Notes: generated by a model not told the origin, from the letters alone. A stretch of 64,000 nt of DNA from Aquimarina acroporae (GCF_023195925.1 NZ_JALPRE010000006.1:1-64000), one strand, 5' to 3'. Shown: positions 43,203-52,936, counted from the stretch's first letter. Numbers and translations: made by a program.

Positions 43203-45728
43203 ATGAAAAAATTAAACCTAATTATTTCAGTAGTATTGCTGTGCGTATGTTTTTCGTATAGCTATGCGCAACAAACCAATGACATGTTCTTTGCAACTAT
43301 GCAAACTAAAGATGCAAAGGGACTTCAACTAAATCACCCAAAGGATATTAAGATTATTAAATCTGCAAATGGGTATAGTGCAGTAATGCTTACAGACAAA
43401 GCTGCCGAGGAATTGCATCATAAAGTTTTGGTTCATGGACCCGGTTTTGTCTATGAAAGTTCAGAAAAAAATGCAGTTTCCGCTATTGATAATATAGCTA
43501 AAATGGCTAATAAGGTACATCAGAAAGCAAGTTTTTCAATTACTCAAGATGCCCTAGTTAGACAAAGTTTAGATTTAGTAAATAATCTAAACATTGCCGA
43601 TCAAATTCAGGTTTGGGAAAATTATGGAACCCGATATCATACTACAAATACTGCTAGACAGGCAATTTTGGATCTAAAAACCATTTGGGAAAATCTTGCC
43701 GCAGGTCGTAGTGATGTATCGGTTAGAGTAGTAGAACATACCAGTACAGCTATGCCGTCATTGGTTATGACGGTTACGGGTACAGAAAAGCCAGATGAAT
43801 TTGTAATTCTTGGTGGGCATGCAGATTCTACAGCCGGAGGAAATAATTCAAATGCTCCAGGAGCAGACGATAATGCTTCTGGTATAGCTAGTATTACTGA
43901 AGTTGCTCGTGTTTTGTTTTCTATGAATTTTAAACCTAAAAGAACTATAGAATTCATGGCCTTTGCAGCCGAAGAAGTTGGATTAAGGGGGTCTAAGGAA
44001 ATTGCTCAGGATTACCGAAGTCGAAATGTAAATGTGATAAGTTATATGCAACTGGATATGACAAATTATAAGGGATCTACCGAAGATGTCTTTATATCAA
44101 CAGATTCTTATAATGATGATACTCTTAATGATTTTATGATTTCATTATTAAATTACTATAATGCTTCCGGTACACATAGAATTACTTATGGTACTTCCAG
44201 ATGTAATTATGGGTGTTCTGATCATTATAGCTGGGCGCAAGAAGGGTATGATGTAACTTTTCCATTTGAAGCTCGTTTTGGAGAACATAACCCAAATATT
44301 CATACTACCCGAGATACCTTTGATCGTTCTCCTACACCAAATGCAGAGCATTCTGCTAAATTTGCCAAATTAGCGTTAGAATATATGATCGAAATTTCTA
44401 ATGGAGTTACAGGAGGAGGTCCTGGGGGCGGAGATTCTTGCGCAACTGCAATTACATCATTTCCATATCAAAATGGATTTGAGAGTGGAGTAGGGAATTG
44501 GGTACAAGCAACCAATGATGATCTGGATTGGACTGTTGATGCTAACGGAACTCCTTCGAATGGTACTGGACCAAGCAGTGCAATTGAAGGTTCCTCATAT
44601 ATCTATGTAGAGGCCTCTGGTAATGGAACTGGTTTTCCTAGTAAAAGAGCAATATTAAATTCTCCTTGTTTTGATCTTACGGGACTATCTAGTCCCAGTT
44701 TAAGTTTTCAGTATCATATGCAAGGTAGTGCTATAGGAACATTTTCTGTTGAGGTAACCGAAGATAGAGTTTCGTATACCACTATATTTAGTAAGTCTGG
44801 TGATCAAGGTAGTGATTGGAATGAAGCAACTATCGATCTCTCTGCCTATTTAGGCAAAACAATAGAATTGAGGCTTAGTGCAGTTACTGGTAATAGTTGG
44901 CAGGGAGATATTACCGTAGATGATCTTAAGGTAGGAGAGGCAACCGTAGACCCAGGACCAGATAATTGTGATAGTTTGAATTTTAATTCTTTTACCATTT
45001 CATCATTCTCCAACCAAGATTCTGCAGGAGATTTTTCTGTGGTAAATTCTGGTGCTGGACTTTCTCTACAAAATAATACTTGGAAATCTATTCCTTTTAA
45101 CTATACCGTAACCGCTTCTACCGTAATAGAATTTGATTTTACTAGTTCTTCTCAGGGGGAAATTCATGGTATTGGTTTTGAAGATGATGATAATTTAACT
45201 GCAAATAGATATTTTAAAGTTCATGGTACACAGAATTATGGAGTGACTAATTATGATAACTACGGAAGTGGCACTACTCGATATGTAATCCCTGTTGGTA
45301 ATTTTTATACTGGTGCAATGAATCGATTGGTGTTTGTTAATGATAATGATGCAGGAAGTGGAAACACTTCTGTTTTTTCTAATGTGAAAATTTATGAAGG
45401 TTCTTGTTCCGGAGCACTAACACAAAGAGTAAACTCTGAAAACATAACTCCGATTATTGGAAACGAGGGAGAAGGAATATTGTCTTCTATAAAGATTACT
45501 CCAAATCCAACTAAAGATACGTTTACTGTCGAGATAGGAAATAAAGCTAGTCAAGGTGTAAAAGCAATGTTTTATACCCTACAAGGGCAAAAAGTTTCTG
45601 AATTTGATCTGGAATCTGGGAAGAATACATTATCAGCTAAGCGTTTATTCCTTACCTCTGGAGTGTATTTGATTAATATTGAAACGAAAGGAGAAGATAC
45701 GATCTCGCATAAAATCGTAATTCAGTAA
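43203..45728 (+). CDS. Secreted M28 family metallopeptidase with type IX sorting domain
   Basis: The 841-residue exported protein has a signal peptide (ends near SYAQ). An N-terminal domain is followed by an M28 zinc peptidase (about 170-400): LGGHADSTAG, GADDNASGIASI, AFAAEEVGLRGS, LDMTNY and a late HTTRDTFDR. A MAM-like adhesive domain (about 410-580, FPYQNGFESG to ITVDDLKVG) and a second beta-sandwich (590-750) come next. The C-terminal tail (ITPNPTKDTFTVE to YLINIETKG to HKIVIQ) is a type A type IX secretion sorting domain. The enzyme is probably released or displayed at the cell surface by the T9SS whose PorV is encoded in this window. It is a single gene unit with its own terminator. 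Confidence 0.93.
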   Translation: MKKLNLIISVVLLCVCFSYSYAQQTNDMFFATMQTKDAKGLQLNHPKDIKIIKSANGYSAVMLTDKAAEELHHKVLVHGPGFVYESSEKNAVSAIDNIAKMANKVHQKASFSITQDALVRQSLDLVNNLNIADQIQVWENYGTRYHTTNTARQAILDLKTIWENLAAGRSDVSVRVVEHTSTAMPSLVMTVTGTEKPDEFVILGGHADSTAGGNNSNAPGADDNASGIASITEVARVLFSMNFKPKRTIEFMAFAAEEVGLRGSKEIAQDYRSRNVNVISYMQLDMTNYKGSTEDVFISTDSYNDDTLNDFMISLLNYYNASGTHRITYGTSRCNYGCSDHYSWAQEGYDVTFPFEARFGEHNPNIHTTRDTFDRSPTPNAEHSAKFAKLALEYMIEISNGVTGGGPGGGDSCATAITSFPYQNGFESGVGNWVQATNDDLDWTVDANGTPSNGTGPSSAIEGSSYIYVEASGNGTGFPSKRAILNSPCFDLTGLSSPSLSFQYHMQGSAIGTFSVEVTEDRVSYTTIFSKSGDQGSDWNEATIDLSAYLGKTIELRLSAVTGNSWQGDITVDDLKVGEATVDPGPDNCDSLNFNSFTISSFSNQDSAGDFSVVNSGAGLSLQNNTWKSIPFNYTVTASTVIEFDFTSSSQGEIHGIGFEDDDNLTANRYFKVHGTQNYGVTNYDNYGSGTTRYVIPVGNFYTGAMNRLVFVNDNDAGSGNTSVFSNVKIYEGSCSGALTQRVNSENITPIIGNEGEGILSSIKITPNPTKDTFTVEIGNKASQGVKAMFYTLQGQKVSEFDLESGKNTLSAKRLFLTSGVYLINIETKGEDTISHKIVIQ

Positions 45729-45751
45729 GTGATATATTTTGTTACATAAAG

Positions 45752-45785
45752 AAAAGGTGCTTCAAAATCTATGAAGCACCTTTTT
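45752..45785. terminator. Bidirectional terminator between two peptidase genes
   Basis: A 12-base-pair stem (AAAAGGTGCTTC, 45752-45763, with 45773-45784) has A and T runs at both ends, between convergent genes. Confidence 0.87.
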
Positions 45786-45802
45786 ATTTATTTTGAATAA
45801 GG

Positions 45803-47824
45803 TTATGTAAGCAAACCAGCTCTTTTGAGTAGTGCCTCTGGTTTTGGTTCCTGCCCTCGAAACCTTTTGTATAGGGTCATCGGGTTTTCAGTACCTCCTT
45901 TGGCTAATACATTTTCTTTAAACTTAGTAGCGACTTCTTTATTAAAGATGCCATTGTCCTTAAAATATTCAAAAGCATCTGCGTCTAATACTTCTGCCCA
46001 TTTATAAGAATAATATCCCGCAGAATATCCACCTTGAAAAATATGTGAAAAAGCTGTGCTCATACAATTTTCTGAAACATCAGGATACAAAGAGGTCTCT
46101 TTAAATACTTTTCTTTCGTGATCTTTTACATTTTCTATTGAACTGGGATCCTGTCCATGCCATGACATATCTAGTAAACCGAAACTTAATTGGCGCATAG
46201 TAGCCATACCTTCCATGAAGGTAGCAGATTCTTTTATTTTATTTACCAGTTCCATAGGAATTACCTCACCGGTTTCGTAGTGCTTAGCAAATAACTCAAG
46301 CGCTTCTTTCTCATAACACCAGTTTTCCATTACCTGGCTTGGTAGCTCAACAAAATCCCAGAATACACTAGTGCCCGATAATCCCGGATAAGTGGTGTTT
46401 GCCAACATTCCGTGAAGTGCATGACCAAATTCATGAAATAATGTAGTAACCTCATTAAAAGTTAGTAATGAGGGTTTGCTAGGCGTGGGTTTTGTAAAGT
46501 TACAAACAATAGAAACATGAGGTCTGACATTCGTGTCATTTTTTCTCATTTGTGATTTATAAGAAGTCATCCACGCTCCGTTTCGTTTTCCTGGTCTGGG
46601 ATGAAAATCTGCATAAAACAATGCTATGAAATTACCATTGGCATCGGTAACATTATATGTTTTTACCTCTTTATGGTATTTATCTACATCGTTAGTTTCT
46701 TCAAAGTGAAGATCAAATAATTTAGTAGCAATCTTAAAGACGCCATCGATTACATTTTCTAATTTGAAATAAGGTTTTAATTTTTCATCGTCCAGATCAA
46801 ACAGTTTTTGTTTCAATTTTTCTGAATAGTACGCTCCGTCCCATTTTTGAAGATTTTCTATTCCGTCAAGATCCTTTGCAAAAGAAGCTAATTGTTTAAA
46901 TTCTCTTTGTGCAGCAGGTTTTGCTTTTTCTAAGATGTTATTTAAAAAAGCAAACACTTTATCCGGTGATTCTGCCATTCTCTCTTCTAATATATAGTGT
47001 GCGTGAGATGAATATCCCAGTAGTGCTGCTCTTTGATGTCTTAAATTAGCTATTTTTAAAACTATTTCTTGGTTGTCAAGATCATCATTATGAAATCCTT
47101 TAGAACCAAAAGCCAGAGATAGTTTTTTGCGGAGTTCTCTATTTTTTGCATAGGTGATAAAAGGAATATAACTTGGGTAATCCAAAGTAATCATCCATCC
47201 TTCTTTGCCTTTTGCTTTAGCAATTTCTTTTGCAGCTTCTTTAGCGCCATCAGGTAACCCGTCTAAGTCTGATTCTTCGGTGAGTAGCATTTCAAATTTA
47301 TTGGTCTCAGCGAGCACGTTTTCGCCAAACTTCAAACCTAACTTTGAAAGCTCTTTATCTATATTACGCAATATTTCTTTTTTATCCTCTGGTAGATTGG
47401 CTCCATTTCTAGAAAATGATTTGTATCTCTTTCTTAGCAGTGTATGTTGCTCTGGATCTAAGTCAATTTCATCTTTTTGAAGATAAACGGCCTCTATTCT
47501 TTTAAATAAGTCGTTATTTAAAGAGATGTCATTACTGAATTCAGCAAGTAGAGGAGATACTTCTTGTGCTATTTTCTGAATCTCTTCGTTGGTTTCTGCA
47601 CTATTTAAGTTAAAAAACACGCTGGTCACCCTATCAAGCAATTCACCACTATAATCCATGGCTTCTATAGTGTTCGAAAAATTAGGTTGTTCGGGATTGG
47701 TAACAATTTGATTGATTTCTTCTTTGGCCAGAGAAATTCCATTCTTTATTGCCGAAAGAAAATGATCTGATTTGATTTTTGAGAAAGGAGCGATATCAAA
47801 TGATTCTAATAAAGGATTATTCAT
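45803..47824 (-). CDS. M3 family metallopeptidase (oligopeptidase/dipeptidyl carboxypeptidase type)
   Basis: This 673-residue zinc peptidase has the M3 active-site motif LFHEFGHALHGM and downstream helix features (VELPSQVMENWCYE). The C-terminal QGGYSAGYYSYKWAEVLDADAFEYF block is typical of Dcp/OpdA-type enzymes. No signal peptide is seen, so it probably degrades oligopeptides in the cytoplasm. The length fits the family. It is transcribed alone toward the shared terminator. Confidence 0.94.
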   Translation of the reverse strand: MNNPLLESFDIAPFSKIKSDHFLSAIKNGISLAKEEINQIVTNPEQPNFSNTIEAMDYSGELLDRVTSVFFNLNSAETNEEIQKIAQEVSPLLAEFSNDISLNNDLFKRIEAVYLQKDEIDLDPEQHTLLRKRYKSFSRNGANLPEDKKEILRNIDKELSKLGLKFGENVLAETNKFEMLLTEESDLDGLPDGAKEAAKEIAKAKGKEGWMITLDYPSYIPFITYAKNRELRKKLSLAFGSKGFHNDDLDNQEIVLKIANLRHQRAALLGYSSHAHYILEERMAESPDKVFAFLNNILEKAKPAAQREFKQLASFAKDLDGIENLQKWDGAYYSEKLKQKLFDLDDEKLKPYFKLENVIDGVFKIATKLFDLHFEETNDVDKYHKEVKTYNVTDANGNFIALFYADFHPRPGKRNGAWMTSYKSQMRKNDTNVRPHVSIVCNFTKPTPSKPSLLTFNEVTTLFHEFGHALHGMLANTTYPGLSGTSVFWDFVELPSQVMENWCYEKEALELFAKHYETGEVIPMELVNKIKESATFMEGMATMRQLSFGLLDMSWHGQDPSSIENVKDHERKVFKETSLYPDVSENCMSTAFSHIFQGGYSAGYYSYKWAEVLDADAFEYFKDNGIFNKEVATKFKENVLAKGGTENPMTLYKRFRGQEPKPEALLKRAGLLT

Positions 47825-48231
47825 TATTCTATTATAATTTATTTTGTTTGGTCATTTGTCGAAAAAAAGGTCCTTTTACCGATAAATGAGTATTTCTTTT
47901 GTCTCTTTTTGATTCCAATAAGGTCCTATTCTAATAGTTTTGATATAGGTTTATTAGTGAAGAGGTCATGCGACGAAAATTTCTACATTATTGTATCAGG
48001 GGTATGGATGTTAATAATTAGTTTTCAAAGCATAGACCAAATATATTGAAAGGGCTGCAATTTACGCAGCTCTTTCGATTTTTATCATCAAAAATTATTT
48101 TCTACAAGTATAAAATAATAAATCTGTATGTCTTTTCTACTATTAATTCAATGTTAGACAGGTGTAAATTGCATTTTGTCGATAATGTTAGTTTTTTATC
48201 GAAAATTGTTAATAAGTTTTCTTTACTTTTA
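47825..48231. other. Gene-free spacer upstream of the M3 peptidase gene
   Basis: This AT-rich region has no ORF with protein-like composition. The 65-codon frame at 48046-48243 has low-complexity hydrophobic content and no ribosome-binding signal. It presumably contains the M3 peptidase promoter (minus strand) and the upstream part of the small RNA promoter. Confidence 0.5.
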
Positions 48232-48261
48232 TTGTGTAATTAAAGTAAGGTTTTACCTTTG
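48232..48261 (+). promoter_or_regulatory. Promoter of the 6S-like RNA
   Basis: TTG (48232-48234) is followed after 19 bases by TACCTTTG (48254-48261), a good match to the Bacteroidota TTG-N17-23-TAnnTTTG pattern. No ORF follows, only a foldable transcript and terminator. Confidence 0.6.
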
Positions 48262-48267
48262 CAATAG

Positions 48268-48360
48268 GTTTTAAGAGTATGGTCTTACGATGAATTTTTT
48301 GTGTAATATATTTAAGTTGGTTAATAAATATTGTTATATTCCTTTGTAAGACCTAATATT
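48268..48360 (+). ncRNA. Structured small RNA, candidate 6S RNA (6S-Flavo type)
   Basis: Between a promoter and a terminator lies about 90 nt with no ORF but clear folding. A closing stem pairs GGTCTTAC (48281-48288) with GTAAGACC (48346-48353). A large asymmetric internal bubble follows (48289-48303 opposite 48337-48345). An apical 11-base-pair stem pairs TAATATATTTA (48304-48314) with 48325-48336, with one bulge and one G-T pair. Stem, central bubble and distal stem is the layout of 6S RNA, which mimics an open promoter and binds housekeeping RNA polymerase. A flavobacterial 6S family (6S-Flavo) is known and of similar size. Family membership is inference from architecture. Confidence 0.55.
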
Positions 48361-48390
48361 AAAAGAGTCGCTGTAAAGCGACTCTTTTTC
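48361..48390. terminator. Terminator of the small RNA (also serves purE)
   Basis: An 11-base-pair stem (AAAAGAGTCGC, 48361-48371, with 48378-48388) leads into T residues on the plus strand. It also lies 46 bases beyond the purE stop on the minus strand and may end both transcripts. Confidence 0.82.
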
Positions 48391-48434
48391 CTTTTCTATA
48401 ATATAGAATGATTTTATAGGGTGTTTTAAAACTG

Positions 48435-48920
48435 TTATTGTTTTACTTGTTTTGCACCTTCTATCACTTTTTGTTTTAATCCTTCTTTATAAACTAAGAT
48501 TTTATCTAGTACGCAAGTATCGCTCGCGCCTATGATTTGAGCTGCCAAAATTCCTGCATTAAGTGCGCCATCCAGAGCAACGGTAGCTACAGGAACACCT
48601 CCTGGCATTTGTAAAATAGACAGTACAGAATCCCAACCATCAATTGAATTTCTAGATTTTACAGGCACTCCAATTACCGGTAGCGGAGATAATGATGCTA
48701 CCATTCCTGGTAAATGTGCTGCACCTCCTGCTCCTGCAATAATAGCCTTTAGACCTCTGGTATGAGCATTTTTGGCATAATCAAATAGTTTTTCTGGAGT
48801 TCTATGGGCAGATACAATATCAACCTCTACTTCAATATCAAATCCTTTTAAGATTTCTATAGCTTTTTCCATTACGGGCATATCGCTTGTGCTACCCATT
48901 ATTATTCCAACCTTGCTCAT
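48435..48920 (-). CDS. purE: N5-carboxyaminoimidazole ribonucleotide mutase
   Basis: This 161-residue enzyme rearranges N5-CAIR to CAIR in purine synthesis. It has the class I PurE signature GIIMGSTSDMPVMEKA, the SAHRTP loop (active-site His), GAGGAAHLPGMVAS and PVIGVPVKS. It follows purK by 19 bases, forming the usual purK-purE operon that replaces a single-step carboxylase. The family forms octamers. Confidence 0.95.
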   Translation of the reverse strand: MSKVGIIMGSTSDMPVMEKAIEILKGFDIEVEVDIVSAHRTPEKLFDYAKNAHTRGLKAIIAGAGGAAHLPGMVASLSPLPVIGVPVKSRNSIDGWDSVLSILQMPGGVPVATVALDGALNAGILAAQIIGASDTCVLDKILVYKEGLKQKVIEGAKQVKQ

Positions 48921-48939
48921 TATGTAATTTGATTAATAT

Positions 48940-50097
48940 TTATTTGCTAACCACTTTAATGGTGTTTTTTACGTTCTCTGCAATTTTACGCGCTTCGTCA
49001 ATATTCTCATGAATAATAGTAACATGTCCCATTTTTCTGAATGGTCGTGTTTGTTTTTTGCCATAGATATGGGGTGTAACGCCTTTCATTTCCATAATCT
49101 TATCAATGTTTTTATACAAAACATCTCCAGTATGTCCTTCTGCACCGACAAGGTTTACCATGATGCCGCCTACAATACTCTCAGTTGCACCTAGCGGAAG
49201 ATCAAGAATAGCCCTTATATGTTGTTCAAATTGATTGGTGTAACTAGCCTCTATACTATAGTGCCCACTATTATGTGGTCTAGGAGCAACTTCATTTACC
49301 AATATTTCATCATCTTGGGTTTGAAACATTTCAACAGCTAAAACGCCAACATGTTCAAAAGCTTTTGAAACTTTTTCAGCTACTGCAATTGCTTTTTTAG
49401 CAACATCATCTTCAATTCTTGCTGGGCATATAACATATTCAACCTGATTGGCTTCTGGGTGAAATTCCATTTCTACCACTGGATATGTTTTGATTTCTCC
49501 TCTGGGATTGCGAACTACGATAACGGCCAATTCATTTTTGAAATTAATCATTTCTTCAGCAATACACTCTACATCGGGGAGTTTAGCTACATCGGCACCT
49601 GTTTTAATAATAGAAACTCCTTTCCCGTCATATCCCCCTTGTGTACTTTTCCAAACAAAAGGTAATTTTATTTTGTTACTGGTAATGCCTTCTGCGAGAT
49701 GTGCTTTATTAGCCAATTTGACAAAATGAGCCGTAGGGATTTTATTTTTTTGATAAAAAAGTTTCTGCTTCCCTTTATTCTGAATGTTTTCTAAAGTTTT
49801 GGAACTGGGAAATACCTTTTTCCCTTCGCTCTCTAGTTTAGCCAACGCCTTAACATTAACAGTCTCAATTTCGAAAGTAAGTATATCTACTTTTTTTCCA
49901 AATTCATAAACCGTATCATAATCCATCAAATTTCCTTGCTGGAAATGGTCACAGGCTATTTTGCAGGGGGCATCAGGATTAGGGTCTAAAACATGGGTTT
50001 GAATATCATACTTGCGAGTTTCGTATAACATCATCTTGCCTAATTGACCTCCTCCTAATATTCCTAATTTAAATTTTGACGAGAAAAAATTTGTCAT
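48940..50097 (-). CDS. purK: N5-carboxyaminoimidazole ribonucleotide synthase
   Basis: This ATP-grasp enzyme carboxylates AIR with bicarbonate to N5-CAIR. I chose ATG 50097 (MTNFFSSKFKLGILGGGQLGKMM, 385 residues), because the longer frame contains the probable promoter (TATTTTTG, minus strand, 50127-50134). Motifs include GILGGGQLGKM, FVWKSTQGGYDGKGV, VEMFQTQDDEILVNEVAPRPHNSGHYSIEA and TGDVLYKNI-type C-terminal segments. It is the first gene of the purKE operon. Confidence 0.95.
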   Translation of the reverse strand: MTNFFSSKFKLGILGGGQLGKMMLYETRKYDIQTHVLDPNPDAPCKIACDHFQQGNLMDYDTVYEFGKKVDILTFEIETVNVKALAKLESEGKKVFPSSKTLENIQNKGKQKLFYQKNKIPTAHFVKLANKAHLAEGITSNKIKLPFVWKSTQGGYDGKGVSIIKTGADVAKLPDVECIAEEMINFKNELAVIVVRNPRGEIKTYPVVEMEFHPEANQVEYVICPARIEDDVAKKAIAVAEKVSKAFEHVGVLAVEMFQTQDDEILVNEVAPRPHNSGHYSIEASYTNQFEQHIRAILDLPLGATESIVGGIMVNLVGAEGHTGDVLYKNIDKIMEMKGVTPHIYGKKQTRPFRKMGHVTIIHENIDEARKIAENVKNTIKVVSK

Positions 50098-50126
50098 TAT
50101 TGGGGTTTCAAATTTTACTTTAGCAG

Positions 50127-50134
50127 CAAAAATA
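50127..50134 (-). promoter_or_regulatory. purKE promoter -7 box
   Basis: TATTTTTG on the minus strand, 29 bases before the chosen purK ATG. A TTG 22 bases further upstream is a possible -33 element. Confidence 0.5.
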
Positions 50135-50200
50135 ATTTTTTCAAAAGGAATAACCACAATAATACGAGCTAAATGCTATAGTCAAACCTTAAATTATCAC

Positions 50201-50208
50201 TATCTTTG
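50201..50208 (+). promoter_or_regulatory. hpt-adk promoter -7 box
   Basis: TATCTTTG matches TAnnTTTG, 43 bases before the fusion gene start. Confidence 0.5.
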
Positions 50209-50251
50209 CCGCTTTAAATAAAAAACTAGCGTACTGAAAGCTAAACTAGTT

Positions 50252-51358
50252 ATGATTAAACTGCACGATTTACAGTTTGTACCATTTATAAAAGAAAAAA
50301 GAATTGTTTCTGCTATAGATGAACTTGCAGATACATTAAACCATGATCTCAAGGATAAAAACCCTGTGTTTATTGGTGTGTTAAATGGTGCTTTTATGTT
50401 TTTTTCTGAAGTGTTAAAGCGATTTAATCATGATTGTGAAGTGAGTTTTGTAAAACTATCTTCTTATGATGGTACCACTTCTACAAATAATGTGAAAGAA
50501 CTCATTGGCTTAGAAACAGACCTATCTGGTCGAACCGTAGTGGTCATAGAAGATATCGTAGATACGGGAAATACCATTGAAGCTTTATCAAAAATGTTGG
50601 AGGCTAAGCATTGTGCAGAGGTTAAAATCGCTACGTTGTTCTTCAAATCTGAAGTTTATCAAAAACAAATTCATATCGACTATTTCGGGATCGAAATCCC
50701 AAATCGATTTATTGTAGGTTACGGGCTCGATTATAACGAACAGGGGCGTAATCTCACTGATGTATATCAATTAAAAACAAGCAACATGACAAATTTAGTG
50801 TTATTTGGCCCTCCGGGTGCTGGAAAAGGAACACAAGCAGAAGTTTTAAAACAAAAATATGATCTGATTCATATCTCAACGGGAGATGTATTTAGATACA
50901 ATATAAAAAATGCTACAGAACTTGGAGTACTGGCAAAGTCGTATATAGACAAAGGACAATTGGTGCCTGATGAGGTAACGATCAATATGCTGAATGCAGA
51001 GGTTGAAAAAAATGCCGAAGCTAATGGTTTTATTTTTGATGGGTTTCCTAGAACAGAGGCACAAGCAGACTCTTTGGCAGAATTGTTAGCTTCTAAAGGA
51101 TCAGAAGTTAGTGCCATGGTAGCGCTTGAAGTAGATGATGAAGTTTTGGTACAACGTTTATTGGAAAGAGGAAAAACTTCAGGAAGACCAGATGATGCAG
51201 ATGAAGGAGTTATTCGTAATAGAATTAAAGTATATTATGACGAAACTGCTATTTTGAAAAATTACTATCAAAAACAAGATAAGTATTTTGGAGTAGATGG
51301 TGTAGGTGCAATAGAAGAGATAACAGGTCGTCTTAGCGATACTATAGACAACTTATAG
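50252..51358 (+). CDS. Hypoxanthine phosphoribosyltransferase - adenylate kinase fusion
   Basis: A single 368-residue ORF joins two enzymes. Residues 1-178 are an HPRT-type phosphoribosyltransferase with the PRPP-binding motif VVVIEDIVDTGNT and an FIVGYGLDYNEQGRNL tail. From residue 179, TNLVLFGPPGAGKGTQ begins a full adenylate kinase (P-loop, FDGFPRT, GRPDDADEGVIRNRI) of the short, lid-less type. The junction (LKTSN-MTNLVLF) retains an ATG at 50786 where a stand-alone adk would start, so both a fusion and a separate internal product are possible. Coupling purine salvage to adenylate phosphorylation makes biochemical sense. The neighbouring purK-purE genes fit the pathway. Confidence 0.9.
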   Translation: MIKLHDLQFVPFIKEKRIVSAIDELADTLNHDLKDKNPVFIGVLNGAFMFFSEVLKRFNHDCEVSFVKLSSYDGTTSTNNVKELIGLETDLSGRTVVVIEDIVDTGNTIEALSKMLEAKHCAEVKIATLFFKSEVYQKQIHIDYFGIEIPNRFIVGYGLDYNEQGRNLTDVYQLKTSNMTNLVLFGPPGAGKGTQAEVLKQKYDLIHISTGDVFRYNIKNATELGVLAKSYIDKGQLVPDEVTINMLNAEVEKNAEANGFIFDGFPRTEAQADSLAELLASKGSEVSAMVALEVDDEVLVQRLLERGKTSGRPDDADEGVIRNRIKVYYDETAILKNYYQKQDKYFGVDGVGAIEEITGRLSDTIDNL

Positions 51359-51411
51359 TTCTATAAACAGGTTGTAGTAAGTAACTAATAAAGAGATCTT
51401 AATTAGATCAG

Positions 51412-51906
51412 ATGAATAAAATCACACTCATATCAATTCTGTTTGTAGTTACTGCTTGTACCAGTACAGTTAAGGAAATTCCATTAAACGAAATTCCAGA
51501 GGATTTAAAATGGGTAGCCGATCAAACAGCAAAAAATATTATTGAATTTTGCGATAATGATCAGGCGCTTACCGAATTTAATCAAAGATCTAGTGTAAAA
51601 GCTAAAATGCAAAGAGGAGCAGGTAAGTACTTTCTAACCTGTATGGCATATGGGCAATTGGTTTCTAGTAAGAGCTTAGGAGAGTTATATCGGGTGAACA
51701 GAGTAAAGGGTAATGTAAAGCGATTTAAGTATAAGTTGCATATCGAGAGTGAAAAATATGACTTAATGGAGCTTCATGTCGATCTTAATTCTGATAAGTT
51801 TTTGGCAAATTATACAATTCATGGCCGCCAAATGAATGGGGAGTGGGAATCTGTACTTGATACTTTTGAAGAAAAAGTACGAAAATCTTTAAGGAACTTA
51901 AACTAA
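51412..51906 (+). CDS. Small lipoprotein of unknown function
   Basis: This 164-residue protein has a short signal peptide and lipobox (VVTAC, C16). The mature domain is mixed alpha/beta, with a conserved-looking QTAKNIIEFCDNDQ helix and a beta-rich C-terminus (KYDLMELHVDLNSDKFLANY). I recognise no family. It is 53 bases after the adk part and 22 bases before obgE, possibly sharing a transcript. Confidence 0.6.
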   Translation: MNKITLISILFVVTACTSTVKEIPLNEIPEDLKWVADQTAKNIIEFCDNDQALTEFNQRSSVKAKMQRGAGKYFLTCMAYGQLVSSKSLGELYRVNRVKGNVKRFKYKLHIESEKYDLMELHVDLNSDKFLANYTIHGRQMNGEWESVLDTFEEKVRKSLRNLN

Positions 51907-51928
51907 AAGGTTCAAAATATACTGAATT

Positions 51929-52927
51929 ATGACTGAAGGAAATTTTGTTGATTATGTGAAACTGCACGTTACTTCTGGTAATGGAGGTAAAGGGTCTGTG
52001 CATTTGCATCGCGAAAAGTATATTGCCAAAGGAGGTCCAGATGGCGGAGATGGTGGTCGTGGAGGACATATTGTTGTTCGAGCAAATCCTAACATGTGGA
52101 CCTTGTACCATCTGAAATTTAAACGCCATTTTAGAGCGGGACATGGAGGGCATGGTAGCAAAAATAGAAGTACCGGAGCCGATGGGGAAGATATTTATAT
52201 CGATGTTCCTTTAGGTACTGTAATTAGAGATACTGAAACTCAAAATGTAATTATAGAAATTACAGAAGAAGGTCAGGAATATATTGCAGCAGAAGGTGGT
52301 ATGGGAGGTAGAGGTAATTGGCACTTTAAGAGTCCAACAAATCAAACTCCTCGTTATGCACAGCCAGGTGTTGAGGGTGTGCAATATGATATTACTCTCG
52401 AGCTGAAGGTACTGGCAGATGTAGGTTTGGTAGGGTTTCCTAATGCTGGTAAATCAACATTGTTATCGGTAATTACTGCGGCAAAGCCTAAAATCGCAGA
52501 TTATGAGTTTACGACACTCAAACCTAATTTAGGAATTGTAGAATATAGAGATTTTCAAACCTTTGTTATGGCTGATATTCCTGGAATTATAGAGGGAGCT
52601 GCCGAAGGAAAGGGTATAGGACATCGATTCTTACGGCATATAGAGCGTAATTCTACCTTGTTGTTTTTGATACCAGCAGATGCTCCCGATATTAAGAAGC
52701 AGTATGATATCCTTTTAGATGAGCTTAGACGTTATAACCCTGATTTATTAGATAAAGAAAGACTTATAGCAATTTCTAAATGTGATATGCTAGATGATGA
52801 ATTGAAACAAGAGTTAAAAGAAGAGTTAGATGAGCAATTAACTGTAGATTACCTATTTATTTCTTCTGTTGCACAACAGGGTATTCAAGAATTAAAGGAT
52901 AAACTTTGGCAAATGCTAAATGTTTAA
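51929..52927 (+). CDS. obgE: Obg family GTPase
   Basis: This 332-residue ribosome-associated GTPase has the Gly-rich Obg fold at the N-terminus ([28 protein letters not shown] region, about 20-50). The G domain follows with G1 [10 protein letters not shown]2 [11 protein letters not shown] and G3 [11 protein letters not shown]4 is unusual, reading ISKCD in place of NKxD. It lacks the C-terminal OCT domain. Obg supports ribosome assembly and stress responses. Confidence 0.94.
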   Translation: MTEGNFVDYVKLHVTSGNGGKGSVHLHREKYIAKGGPDGGDGGRGGHIVVRANPNMWTLYHLKFKRHFRAGHGGHGSKNRSTGADGEDIYIDVPLGTVIRDTETQNVIIEITEEGQEYIAAEGGMGGRGNWHFKSPTNQTPRYAQPGVEGVQYDITLELKVLADVGLVGFPNAGKSTLLSVITAAKPKIADYEFTTLKPNLGIVEYRDFQTFVMADIPGIIEGAAEGKGIGHRFLRHIERNSTLLFLIPADAPDIKKQYDILLDELRRYNPDLLDKERLIAISKCDMLDDELKQELKEELDEQLTVDYLFISSVAQQGIQELKDKLWQMLNV

Positions 52928-52936
52928 AGTATTGTT

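Noticed and set aside
48046-48243. 65-codon ORF upstream of the 6S-like RNA
   Set aside because: Its composition is AT-driven and hydrophobic, it has no start context, and it overlaps the promoter of the small RNA.
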